64,000 bases of DNA, taken from positions 1 through 64,000 of the forward strand of contig NC_019793.1 in assembly GCF_000317835.1 (NCBI RefSeq), read 5' to 3'. The notes under the pieces were generated by a model. It was not told the origin of the DNA, ran no database searches, and worked only from the letters and a program-made list of their open reading frames with translations. This document shows positions 31,627 through 40,217 of the stretch, in pieces; positions within the stretch are counted from its first letter, which is position 1, and the number at the start of each line of letters is the position of its first letter. The position numbers and the translations under genes are program-made. Source of the DNA: Deinococcus peraridilitoris DSM 19664. Its GTDB lineage: Bacteria > Deinococcota > Deinococci > Deinococcales > Deinococcaceae.

Positions 31627-32942
31627 CACCATCCTCCGTCGGGGTTGAAGATCGGACACACCCCTCGCCGGACGCTTTCGTGCGCGAAAATGTACATCGC
31701 CGCAGACCAGCTCTGACCACGAAAGCCGCTCGGCCGACCACTCTGGCCGTGGTGCCATTCGTTGAAGTCCCACTCCCCCTGCGGAAGTCGCGACATCCGG
31801 TTCATCTGCGCGAGGCGTTCGAGTTGCCGCGCTGCTTCGCTCAGCCGTCCGGCCTTCACAAGTGCCGCGACGTAAAACCCTCCGATGAAGGGCCACAGGC
31901 CGCCATTGTGGTACTGGTCGGGCAAATTCAGGTTGCGCAGCCGGTAGTATTCGCGCCAGTCTTTCTGGCCGGGTTGCACGGCGGGATAAACCGCCTTGAC
32001 GGGCCAGGGTTGGTTGATACCGGCAGATTCGATGTAGTCGAGAATCCGGTGCGTCTGGGCTTCGTTCGCCACACCAAACAGGATAGCGGTGAGGTTTCCG
32101 AAGGTGTCGAAGCGGTCCTCGTACTCGCGAAACGCCATGTAAGGCAGGTAATACGGGCGTTCCTGCAACACGGTGGTGCTGAGGCGAATGGGATAGAGCC
32201 ATTCCTTGCGGTGACGCTCCACCCAATCCAGGTCTTTTTCGACTTCCACGCCGACCCACAATAAGGTGTTGATTTTGAAGCGGATGTCGCGCGCACGCTC
32301 ACGGTACGGCCCTCCGTCCTGCCCGAGCGCGTCACTCATGGCGGCCATGCTGCGCTGCACCGCAAACCACAGGACGTTCGGCCACAGGCTGTTGTAGCGG
32401 TTGGCGAACAAATCCGCCCAGTCCATCGCTTCGTGCACTTCCAGCAAACCGCACTCGTTGCTGTCCTGGTACTCGAGCCAGGTGTACGCCCGCTCGATGT
32501 GCGGCCAGACCTGGCGCAGACGTTCGGTGTCCTGGTCTGTGCGGTGGACGTAGTCGTTGCCCAGGATGAACCACAGGCTGTTATCGATGCAGCCGGCATG
32601 CGCGGTGTCCACCACCACTTTCGCTTCGTCGTCACCAACGTGCAGCGCACCACCGTGCGCGACGAGGGCAGGATCGGGAATACCGGTGAAGCCGACGTTG
32701 TGCGGAATGTTTCCCAGACGCGACTGGTAGGCGGCGAGCGTGCGGATCGAGCGGCGCGAAATTTCGCTGCCTTCCGGGTCAGCGCACAGCATCAGGCCGA
32801 GGGTGCAGATCATGCTGTCACGCGCCCAGACTTGCTTGTAGGCCGTGCTGGAGCCGAGCAGACCAATACTGCTGCCGTTTCCGATGACGATTCCTTCGGC
32901 AAGTTGGCGGGCCGCGCTGGTGAGGTCTGGTGATCCTGTCAT
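31626..32942 (-). CDS. (alpha/alpha)6-barrel glycosidase, debranching/invertase-like
   Basis: The 438 residues are all-helical with a six-hairpin glycosidase pattern: YKQVWARDSMICTLGL near 35, a region with GFTGIPDPALVAHGG, then EVHEAMDWADLFANRYNSLW near 170 and the end GFRGQSWSAAMYIFAHE. The RDS and MDWAD motifs resemble bacterial amylo-1,6-glucosidase and GH100-type proteins. The exact family and substrate are uncertain. There is no signal peptide. ATG overlaps the GH84 stop by 4 bases. In this operon a role in clearing glucosyl or mannosyl branches would make sense, but this is inference. Confidence 0.7.
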   Translation of the reverse strand: MTGSPDLTSAARQLAEGIVIGNGSSIGLLGSSTAYKQVWARDSMICTLGLMLCADPEGSEISRRSIRTLAAYQSRLGNIPHNVGFTGIPDPALVAHGGALHVGDDEAKVVVDTAHAGCIDNSLWFILGNDYVHRTDQDTERLRQVWPHIERAYTWLEYQDSNECGLLEVHEAMDWADLFANRYNSLWPNVLWFAVQRSMAAMSDALGQDGGPYRERARDIRFKINTLLWVGVEVEKDLDWVERHRKEWLYPIRLSTTVLQERPYYLPYMAFREYEDRFDTFGNLTAILFGVANEAQTHRILDYIESAGINQPWPVKAVYPAVQPGQKDWREYYRLRNLNLPDQYHNGGLWPFIGGFYVAALVKAGRLSEAARQLERLAQMNRMSRLPQGEWDFNEWHHGQSGRPSGFRGQSWSAAMYIFAHESVRRGVCPIFNPDGGW

Positions 32943-34312
32943 GCGAGCTCCTCGGTTTCGCCTGCTGCCCGGAGACAGCGACGCGCGAAGTGATCAAAGG
33001 TGTCGCCCGCCACCCAGTGAAAATTCTCCCGCACAAGCGCGAGTTCCTCGAGGACGTACTCGCGAGTGCGGGCGTCGTGCGGATGATCGAGCGCGCCCAG
33101 CGCGTACTTCATGACACGCGCCCAGCCGGCGAGCTTGGCCGTCCAGGGTGCCAGGTCCCGGCGCAAGGCAGGATCGTGCAGGTGCGCAAGGGTGAAGGCG
33201 TGCCGCTCCATCTCCTGCACGGCGCTTCGCAAGGGCGCTTCGTCCGGCGTGACCGGTGTTGGCACGGGTCGGCCGGGCAGCTCCGGCCCGGCCCGCTTTC
33301 CGGAACCGCCCCGCGCGGCCCAGAAGGCATCGATGTCTGGCCACAGGGCGTGATGCAGCACTTCGTTGCGGTCTGTGAGTGGATGACGCCGCGCGAGGTC
33401 TGCCAGAAACGCGACCGCCGCAGCTTCGCTTTCGCTGCTGGTAGCGCGACGGACTGCCTTCATGAATTCAGGCTCAGGCTGATAGCCGTGTGGATTACGC
33501 AGATACGCCGCCGTGGTGCGCAAGGCGAGCTGGCTGGTAGAGACGCGCGGACCGGCAGCTGCGAAGTAACCCGCAGCCGCGCGGGCCAGACCTGGTGCGC
33601 GGTGACGGAGCGGCGCGACATGAAGGTCGTACTGCATATCGAGGTCGTTGACCGGGAAGTTGTCCCACACGACAACGGGGCGCTGCAGCACATCGGAAAC
33701 CCGACGCAGTTCTTCTTCGGTGAGGCGCGGGCTGCAGATCTGGCTGCCGGTCCAGAAGACCTGCGCTCGGGCGGGCAGGCGCGCCCCAAGCGTTCGCAGG
33801 TAGTCGGACGTGCCTGGACCGTGATACTCGGTGGGGCAGAAGTAGAACTGACCGTCGGGCGCCACTTCCTGGAACAGTTCGTTCACGAGCCACGCCTGCG
33901 CGTGCGCAAGGTCCGGGAAGCGCTGACGGTCATCGCCGTGCTCGAATCGATCCGGCAGGTCATCGAGCAGCAGCGCGAACGAACGCAGGCCCCTCTGACG
34001 GGCCGCGCGGATTTTTCCCTGCAGAACGCCCAGATGGGCCTTTTCGGTGTACCGGAAGGCCAGAGCGCTCAGGCCGAAGATCAATTCGATGCCCAGGTCA
34101 CGGGCGTGGCCGTTCAAGCGTTGAAACTGCATCCACTCCTCGTCTGTGTACGGTTCCTGCCAGCGGTTGCGGTGAATCGGGTCGTTCTTGGGTGCATACA
34201 GGTACGCTCCCAGGCCCTCCTCGTGCATGAAGTCCAGCATGGTGTGGCGTTCTTCCCAGGACCATGGTCGGCCGTAGAACGCTTCGAGAATTCCTCGGCA
34301 TCCAAAGGTCAT
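32939..34312 (-). CDS. GH84 beta-N-acetylglucosaminidase-like enzyme (second copy)
   Basis: The 457 residues open with the GH84 signature RGILEAFYGRPWSWEER and GAYLYAPKNDPIHR. The catalytic Asp pair is in ALLLDDLPDRF near 115, FCPTEYHGPGTSDYL near 160 and VVVWDNFPVNDLD near 215 complete the pocket. It resembles the first copy in layout but not closely in sequence, so a different linkage or chain is likely. It is cytoplasmic, with 4-base overlaps on both sides. It could remove core or antennary GlcNAc after the mannosidases. Confidence 0.85.
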   Translation of the reverse strand: MTFGCRGILEAFYGRPWSWEERHTMLDFMHEEGLGAYLYAPKNDPIHRNRWQEPYTDEEWMQFQRLNGHARDLGIELIFGLSALAFRYTEKAHLGVLQGKIRAARQRGLRSFALLLDDLPDRFEHGDDRQRFPDLAHAQAWLVNELFQEVAPDGQFYFCPTEYHGPGTSDYLRTLGARLPARAQVFWTGSQICSPRLTEEELRRVSDVLQRPVVVWDNFPVNDLDMQYDLHVAPLRHRAPGLARAAAGYFAAAGPRVSTSQLALRTTAAYLRNPHGYQPEPEFMKAVRRATSSESEAAAVAFLADLARRHPLTDRNEVLHHALWPDIDAFWAARGGSGKRAGPELPGRPVPTPVTPDEAPLRSAVQEMERHAFTLAHLHDPALRRDLAPWTAKLAGWARVMKYALGALDHPHDARTREYVLEELALVRENFHWVAGDTFDHFARRCLRAAGETEELA

Positions 34313-36111
34313 GCCGAGGGCCCTTCATTCCCGATGGAAGCGTGGGTGTACTGGGCCGGTTCGCCGGGCTGACCACGCAGTTCGAAGTGCACACGCGTCC
34401 CTTCGTCTGCGGTGAGGCAGAAGTCCCAGGTTTGCGCACTCTTGGCGGACAGGTCGACACGAAGACAAGCGGGCGTCTTGTTGGCTTCCTGCACGCGCAG
34501 CTCGCCCTGAAACGCTTTGCCCGTGGGGTTTTCGATGGTGAGGGTGATCGTCGATCCTGAGGGCGCGCGAATGGGCTCGACCCGCATCAGCAGACGCGAG
34601 ACAAGCGGCTGAAGGGAGGCGTGCAGCGCCTGCAGCGCCGCTCCTCGCGCCAGCAGGGCTTCCAAGTATGCCCCGGAGGGTACGAGCGGGCCCGCGTGGC
34701 CACTGAGAACCAGGTCCGGCTGGAGTTGCGTGTACAGGTGGGCACTGCGCAGGTAATCGTCCTCGCGAAACAAGTTGGGGTAAGTGTAATTCAGCCCCAG
34801 ACCGTCCGCGTCCGAGTACTGATCACCGCCGAACAGCACGCGTTCACCATAGCCTTCAACCAGCAGCGCACAGGCGTAGCGCGCGTGACCGGTGAGCTCG
34901 TGGGGTGTGATGCGAAACTCCTGCCAAGCGACGCTTTCGCCGAGCCTGAGGGTACGGTCGGAAGACATGCCTTCGAACCAGAGGCACGGCAGCCGGTAGT
35001 CCTCCGGCCTGGCGAGAACGTCCGTGATGTTCTCGGCTGTCCAGAGTTGCGCGCCGTAGGTCTCGCGCAGCAGCCCAATACCCGCCACGTGATCGTCGTG
35101 ATAGTGCGTGGGAATGACCGCGTCAATGCCGGTCACGCCGTACTTTCGCAGCAGCGAGGGAATGGTGTAGAGCCACGGACGGCGCGCTTCGCGTTCGGTG
35201 CTGCCCGCCTGGCCGAAGCAGAAATCGTACCCGAAGTCGATCATGAGTGCGCGCCCGGAGCGTGAACGCAGCACGTAAGCGTTGGCGAGGCTGGTGCGGT
35301 TCATCAGCAGCCAGGGGCGCAGCTCCTGGTAGGGTTGCTCGCGCAGCTGCAGCAGGCGGGGATTGTGCCGCCGCAGCTGCAGCAATGGCCACAACGCCTC
35401 GGCCGTCACGCTCAGCGCTTCAGCGTTCATGACATCGCCGTGGGCGGGCAGCACGTGGGTGAGTTCCTGATCGGCGAGGTCGAGCAAGGACAGGACGCTT
35501 GCTGCGAGTCCTTCCCCGCCGTTGTACGACCATTGCGACGCTGTAAGTCGTGCGGTCTGGCCGGGTGCGAAGAGCAGATCGCCCGTAAAAGCGGCGCTGA
35601 AGTCCGGCCCCTGGTACAGCAGGCTGACCGCGCCGGGCGTCACGCCGGGCGTGGGCCGGACGCCGACGCTCAGCGAGCCGAAATGGTAGGTGCGGTAGTC
35701 ACGGAGCGCTCGTGCGTGGATGGCCTGCGGAACGCTCCACACGCGCGGTCTGCCGTCGTAGTTGTTGCGGGCATCCGCGTGATTCAGTAGCCGCGGCGCC
35801 CCCTGCAGGCTGCCGCATTCCCCTTCCGGCGCGTACACCGCAATGCCGTGGGCAGCGGCCCGCGCGGCCCCGGCGGCCACGTCGCGGTGATGATGCGTCA
35901 AGAGCACTGCGCGAACCTGCTCAATGCCCGGCGGCAGGTGATCCAGGGCGCTGCCATCACCGATGTTGATCAGTACGGCGTTCTCCGCGTCACGAATCAG
36001 GTACACGTGCGCGCTGTCCGTGTGCCGGTACACTCCCGGACACACTTCAAGCATCTTTTCCCCCACGCCAAAGGGCGCTGAGGTACCCGAACCCGCGACT
36101 CCGTACCTCAC
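34309..36111 (-). CDS. Tandem metallo-beta-lactamase-fold protein with C-terminal beta domain
   Basis: One chain holds two MBL domains. The first (about 20-240) has LTHHHRDVAAG near 72 and later AAFTGDLLFAPG and LPAHGDV. The second (about 265-500) has IPTHYHDDHVAGI near 335, LTGHARYA, VLFGGDQYSDADG and LSGHAGPLV. The last 90 residues (PSGSTITLTIENPTGKAFQG...) look like an Ig- or NEW3-like beta-sandwich. MBL enzymes are metallohydrolases or nucleases and rarely belong to glycan operons, so the role is unknown. Start: GTG 36111 overlaps the previous stop. ATG 36054, with GGGGGA nearby and the MLEVCPGVYRHTD sequence, is an equally good choice. Confidence 0.82.
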   Translation of the reverse strand: MRYGVAGSGTSAPFGVGEKMLEVCPGVYRHTDSAHVYLIRDAENAVLINIGDGSALDHLPPGIEQVRAVLLTHHHRDVAAGAARAAAHGIAVYAPEGECGSLQGAPRLLNHADARNNYDGRPRVWSVPQAIHARALRDYRTYHFGSLSVGVRPTPGVTPGAVSLLYQGPDFSAAFTGDLLFAPGQTARLTASQWSYNGGEGLAASVLSLLDLADQELTHVLPAHGDVMNAEALSVTAEALWPLLQLRRHNPRLLQLREQPYQELRPWLLMNRTSLANAYVLRSRSGRALMIDFGYDFCFGQAGSTEREARRPWLYTIPSLLRKYGVTGIDAVIPTHYHDDHVAGIGLLRETYGAQLWTAENITDVLARPEDYRLPCLWFEGMSSDRTLRLGESVAWQEFRITPHELTGHARYACALLVEGYGERVLFGGDQYSDADGLGLNYTYPNLFREDDYLRSAHLYTQLQPDLVLSGHAGPLVPSGAYLEALLARGAALQALHASLQPLVSRLLMRVEPIRAPSGSTITLTIENPTGKAFQGELRVQEANKTPACLRVDLSAKSAQTWDFCLTADEGTRVHFELRGQPGEPAQYTHASIGNEGPSA

Positions 36112-39100
36112 CCATGACCGGCTCCTTGGCTTTCCCCTGGGGCAAAAACAACCCGGATGGTCGCCAGGCCCCAGGCGGGGACGCTGAACTCCACGCGTTC
36201 AGCGTCAGCTTTCAGCAGCGAGAGGTCGTATTCCAGCAGATCGCACTGCGCCACCTCGGTGATGTGCCGACCCATGAACTGCACACTCGCCTGTTGCCTC
36301 TCCCCTTGCAGATCCTGGACGCGTAAAATGACGCCGCGACCGTCACGGGCGGGCTTGAGCACGCTCAGGGCGACGTTGTCGCTGACCTGCGCCAGGCACC
36401 CGCCGTGCGGATCCCCGTATGGAGCGTGCGCCTCCCGAAAGTCCTGGTAACTGATGCGCTGGGTGTACAGGCCCAGGCGCGCTTCGCGTCCCACGCGGGA
36501 GGCGTCCTGCCGGGGCAGGGTAGCGTCGCTCGTGAGGGAGTAACGAAAGTGCAGCGCTCCGCCCTGCCGGGCCTGGTAGTTGGTGTGCCAGTAGTTGTTG
36601 AGCAGGTAACTGTAGATTCGCCCACCGCGGATGACTTTGCTTTTCGGCCAGGTGCCGCGCACGATGTCACCGGAAGTAAAAAGCGGCACATCCGGGCTCG
36701 CGATGAACACCTTCGTTCGCGCACTGTCGAGCAGCACGCCGCTTTGCAGGGGCAGCCACTCCACGCAGGCGCCCGGCAGGCGGTTGGCATTCCAGTCCAC
36801 CCATCCCAGCTGCGAGTCGGACAGCACGCGGGCGTCGGGCACGTTCAGGTCAAAGCGGACATAGGCCGCTTCGCGCGCGCTGGTGGCCTGCTTGTCATAG
36901 GTGTAGGCGAGGTCCAGGCGTTTGTGGTGTGCGCTCAGGTGCACGCTGAGCTGCAACTGACCTTGCGGTACGGTCGCGTGCAGGCGAAGGGTTTCACCCA
37001 GCGCGTCCTGCACGAGCTCGGCGTAAAGGAGGTCGAACTGCTCGTCCTGCTCGAGCTGTGCGAGTGGCAGGTCTGCCTGATTGCTGAGAATGCGGCTGCC
37101 TTCACCACCCCGAACGTACACCAGCGCTCCGGCGCCTCCTTCTCCGAGCAGTTCGTGATCGCCGTCGAGGTCGGTGAGTGAAGTGATCCGGCCGAGCTTC
37201 AGGTCAAAGATCAGGCGGTAGTGGGGGCTGCGCAACTGCACGGTGGCGTGCTCCGTGACCTCCCGCGAAACACCCGGTGGGCGCTCAGGGCTGAACTTCA
37301 AGGGGAATCGCCGGTAGGACAGCCCGGGCACGGTCGCCTGGAAGGCCAGCAGGCGCTGGGTGGCATGCTCATTCACAACGCGGTACGGCAGTTGTTCGCC
37401 CGTACGGGGATCGTGTGGCGCTTCTCCTCGCGCCACTTCGGCGTGGCAGGAAGCACTGACTTCCCAGTTGTGCGGATTGAACACCACCACCTCACGACCG
37501 GCGGTGTTCCATTGCAGGCTGTGGCGGCACGCTGCGGCGTGCAATGCCTGACGGGCCGCGAGGCGGACGCGTCTCGCGCAGCTGGCCTTGACGTCCCACT
37601 GGTCGTGGGCGAGCTGGGAATTCGGGTCACTGACGCTCAGAAAGGCACCCCAGGTGTGCTCGTCGTACAGCAGCAAGTCGCGCCAGGCGTCCTGCAGTTG
37701 TCCCTCGTCCGCCCGCAGTTTCGGGTCGTGAATGGCCGCAAGCGTACCGAGGGTTTCCGCAGCGGGCAGGCGGGCCTGCGCTTCGCGGGCCAGCAGGGTT
37801 TCTTGCAGGCTGGTGAGTGCACCATCTTCCCAGTAGGCGCCGCCGTCACCTCGCAAGGTGGGCAGCTGATCGGCAAAACGCTCGACCTGTGCGAAGAATT
37901 CACGGGGATCCGCGGCGACCAGGCGTGGATAGGCGTAGCTGCTGTTCCACTGCTCGATGAACTCGTTTGGCTGCGGATCGAGGTCGGTGTTGTCCGCTTC
38001 CTGTCCGTAGAGCAGGACACAGTCCGGAGCGTAATCCGCACGGTCGTACTCTGCCAGCCAGACGCTCAGGCCTCTTTCTGCACTGCTGAGCGTGGGCGGA
38101 CTGCCGCAGACTTTGCGCAGCTCACAGTACATTTTGGCGAGCCATGTCAGGACCCGCCCGCCCGCCTGACCTTCCCACCAGAAGGGACTTTGGCGGTGCA
38201 GGTTGCCGTTCACGCGGAAAGGCCCGCGGTCCTGGTTGTTGGCATGCACGAGGTACTTCACGCCCGCACCTGCCAGCAGGTCCGGATAGCTCGCGGTGAT
38301 CGAAGCGACATCCACGACCGCGGCCAGCTCCGCGCGCCGGGCAAGGGGCCGAAGGAAATCATCGCTGAAGTGGGCATTGCGGATCAGGTCCTCGAGCGCG
38401 GCGAACTGGGTCAGCACGTCCGCGTAGCCGCTGACGATGTTGATGCGCCCAGCCTTGACCCAGTGCCTCAGTTGGTGCAGCTGCGGTGCGGAACGGGTTT
38501 TGAGGTAATCCTCCAGTGGCCAGCTGCAGTCGAGATGATAGGTGAAGTTCGGGTGTCCGGTTTCCAGGAAATGAATGGCCGTGTCGAGATTGCGGTTGTG
38601 CCGCTCGGCCACTTCCTCCTGCCGGTGGGTGTACCCGATGTCTACGTGGGAATGGGCGGCGACGTACACCGTCCATTTGCGTTTGCGGGTCAGCGTGCCA
38701 CTCCATGCGCTGGCGCCGTGCCGGGCGTCATACGGGATGTCGGCAGGTCCGTCGGGAATCCAGACACTGAAGCGCGAGTCACCGAAGGGAAGCCGCCTCG
38801 CGCCAAGGGCGAAAGGCTCGCCGGACAGCCTGAGATTCAGTTCGTCGCGGTCAGGGCCGTGCAGGACGATGTCCACTCGATTTTGCAGTTGTCCACCGTG
38901 GCGGCGGTACAGGACCGACGAGTCGATCGTCAGACGCGGCGCGGGCTGTTCATCCAGGCTCCTCAGCGCGAGGTACTGATAGATGATTCCGGCTCCGTTC
39001 GCCATGCGGTCAAGTCGTTTGATGCGCTCGGGATGGTGAACCATCAGCACGTCACCCGCGTCCACGGCCGTCAGGGTGAGCTCGTTGGTGCCTTCACGCA

Positions 39101-39515
39101 GCAAGGCGGCGGGCAGCGTGACGCGGGCATGGCCATCCGCGTACAGGGTGGTGTGCAGTCCGGACAGCAGCCGGATTTCACCACTCGTAGACGCGCGCGG
39201 ACGGAGGTACACTTCGCCCTCTTGGCCGTTGAGGTTCAGTTTCAGGTGCGGCACGCGAGGCGCGATGATCAGGTAATCGATGATGAGCTCGTACGCGACT
39301 GCGTCTACGCGCGGCAGTTCGAAAACCACCCGGCGAGGGTGTGGCAGGTAGTTCGCTTCCGGATCGGCTTCACTCGGCTGGTAGAGCGGCCAGACGTTTT
39401 CGGAAGCGCCAACGGTCCAGGTGACGTCCCCGAAGTCGAGTGGTGTCTTGTAATTGTCCGGGAAGTCAGGGCTGGGGCCGTCTTTCCGACCGATCTGCCA
39501 GATGGTTTGCGTCAT
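36108..39515 (-). CDS. Large divergent GH38-like alpha-mannosidase
   Basis: At 1135 residues this is the longest gene here. Residues 1-110 resemble the carbohydrate-binding end of family-4 polysaccharide lyases (WQIGRKDG...DFPDNY...). After a beta-rich region, the catalytic part starts with YVAAHSHVDIGYTHRQEE near 286-300, matching the HxHxD zinc motif of GH38. The Asp in AAVVDVASITASYPDLL near 400 aligns with the GH38 nucleophile. A late YDEHTWGAFLSV motif replaces the usual HHD segment. It is thus related to, but outside, classical alpha-mannosidases; substrate unknown. GGAGA precedes ATG. No signal peptide. Confidence 0.75.
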   Translation of the reverse strand: MTQTIWQIGRKDGPSPDFPDNYKTPLDFGDVTWTVGASENVWPLYQPSEADPEANYLPHPRRVVFELPRVDAVAYELIIDYLIIAPRVPHLKLNLNGQEGEVYLRPRASTSGEIRLLSGLHTTLYADGHARVTLPAALLREGTNELTLTAVDAGDVLMVHHPERIKRLDRMANGAGIIYQYLALRSLDEQPAPRLTIDSSVLYRRHGGQLQNRVDIVLHGPDRDELNLRLSGEPFALGARRLPFGDSRFSVWIPDGPADIPYDARHGASAWSGTLTRKRKWTVYVAAHSHVDIGYTHRQEEVAERHNRNLDTAIHFLETGHPNFTYHLDCSWPLEDYLKTRSAPQLHQLRHWVKAGRINIVSGYADVLTQFAALEDLIRNAHFSDDFLRPLARRAELAAVVDVASITASYPDLLAGAGVKYLVHANNQDRGPFRVNGNLHRQSPFWWEGQAGGRVLTWLAKMYCELRKVCGSPPTLSSAERGLSVWLAEYDRADYAPDCVLLYGQEADNTDLDPQPNEFIEQWNSSYAYPRLVAADPREFFAQVERFADQLPTLRGDGGAYWEDGALTSLQETLLAREAQARLPAAETLGTLAAIHDPKLRADEGQLQDAWRDLLLYDEHTWGAFLSVSDPNSQLAHDQWDVKASCARRVRLAARQALHAAACRHSLQWNTAGREVVVFNPHNWEVSASCHAEVARGEAPHDPRTGEQLPYRVVNEHATQRLLAFQATVPGLSYRRFPLKFSPERPPGVSREVTEHATVQLRSPHYRLIFDLKLGRITSLTDLDGDHELLGEGGAGALVYVRGGEGSRILSNQADLPLAQLEQDEQFDLLYAELVQDALGETLRLHATVPQGQLQLSVHLSAHHKRLDLAYTYDKQATSAREAAYVRFDLNVPDARVLSDSQLGWVDWNANRLPGACVEWLPLQSGVLLDSARTKVFIASPDVPLFTSGDIVRGTWPKSKVIRGGRIYSYLLNNYWHTNYQARQGGALHFRYSLTSDATLPRQDASRVGREARLGLYTQRISYQDFREAHAPYGDPHGGCLAQVSDNVALSVLKPARDGRGVILRVQDLQGERQQASVQFMGRHITEVAQCDLLEYDLSLLKADAERVEFSVPAWGLATIRVVFAPGESQGAGHG

Positions 39516-39575
39516 GATTTCTCCGGAACAAAAGAACGGGAGGCGCAGTCAAGCCAGCGCCCGGCACGCGGTGCT

Positions 39576-40217
39576 TCAGGGTCTGGGAGGTTCATCGGGC
39601 CACTCGTCGGGGGGTTCTGTCTGCTCTTCGAAAGGCTTGACCTGCACGGCGGCAAAGGTCAGCGCGACGCTCACGAGAATGCTCATCGCGAAGGTCCGGA
39701 AGAGGACGCTGAGGATGATCACGGCGATGGGAATCAGCACGTACAGGTGCGCCGCGACCGGGTCACGCGCGAGCCCCAGAAACGCGGCGCGCCAGGCGGC
39801 CAGGAACGGGAGGCGCGTAACGCTGAGGGCTTCGAGCAGGTAAGGCTGCAAGGCGACGAACAGCCAGATCAGGTACGCCGACAGGAGCACGACCAGCACA
39901 CCCCCGAACGGTCCGAGCACGCCCGGCCAGAACGTGACGTTGGTGTACAGCAGAAACACGAACAGCACCACGGTCAGGAGCCACAGCACTCCGGGCAGCA
40001 GATTCCGGCGCAGCAGGACCGGCAGGGCGCGTAACTCAGGGTCGCGGTCCTGGCGCATGCTGGTGGCGATCAGGGCGTACACCGCCAGTGTGACCGGTCC
40101 GGCCAGAATGAGCGTCCAGGACAGTACCAGCCAGATCAGATTCAGCCACACGAGGGTGAGCAGGTGACGCCAGACCAACAGCCCACCTTCCCGGTACGCG
40201 CGCGGCAGCATTGTCAT
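39576..40217 (-). CDS. DUF624-like (YesL-type) membrane protein
   Basis: A 213-residue protein with about five or six hydrophobic segments and an N-terminal segment WRHLLTLVWLNLIWLVLSW typical of the YesL/DUF624 group. These small membrane proteins recur beside ABC sugar transporters and glycosidases, but their function is unknown. ATG 40217 (GGGAGG 4 bases upstream, overlapping the GH2 stop) is preferred over GTG 40235. A 60-base gap separates it from the GH38-like gene, the second largest in the operon. Confidence 0.75.
   Translation of the reverse strand: MTMLPRAYREGGLLVWRHLLTLVWLNLIWLVLSWTLILAGPVTLAVYALIATSMRQDRDPELRALPVLLRRNLLPGVLWLLTVVLFVFLLYTNVTFWPGVLGPFGGVLVVLLSAYLIWLFVALQPYLLEALSVTRLPFLAAWRAAFLGLARDPVAAHLYVLIPIAVIILSVLFRTFAMSILVSVALTFAAVQVKPFEEQTEPPDEWPDEPPRP

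Noticed and set aside
31492..32259. 255-codon minus-strand frame across the (alpha/alpha)6 glycosidase
   Set aside because: Most of it is a shadow of the glycosidase in another frame. Only the last 44 codons, outside that gene, are retained as a bridging ORF.
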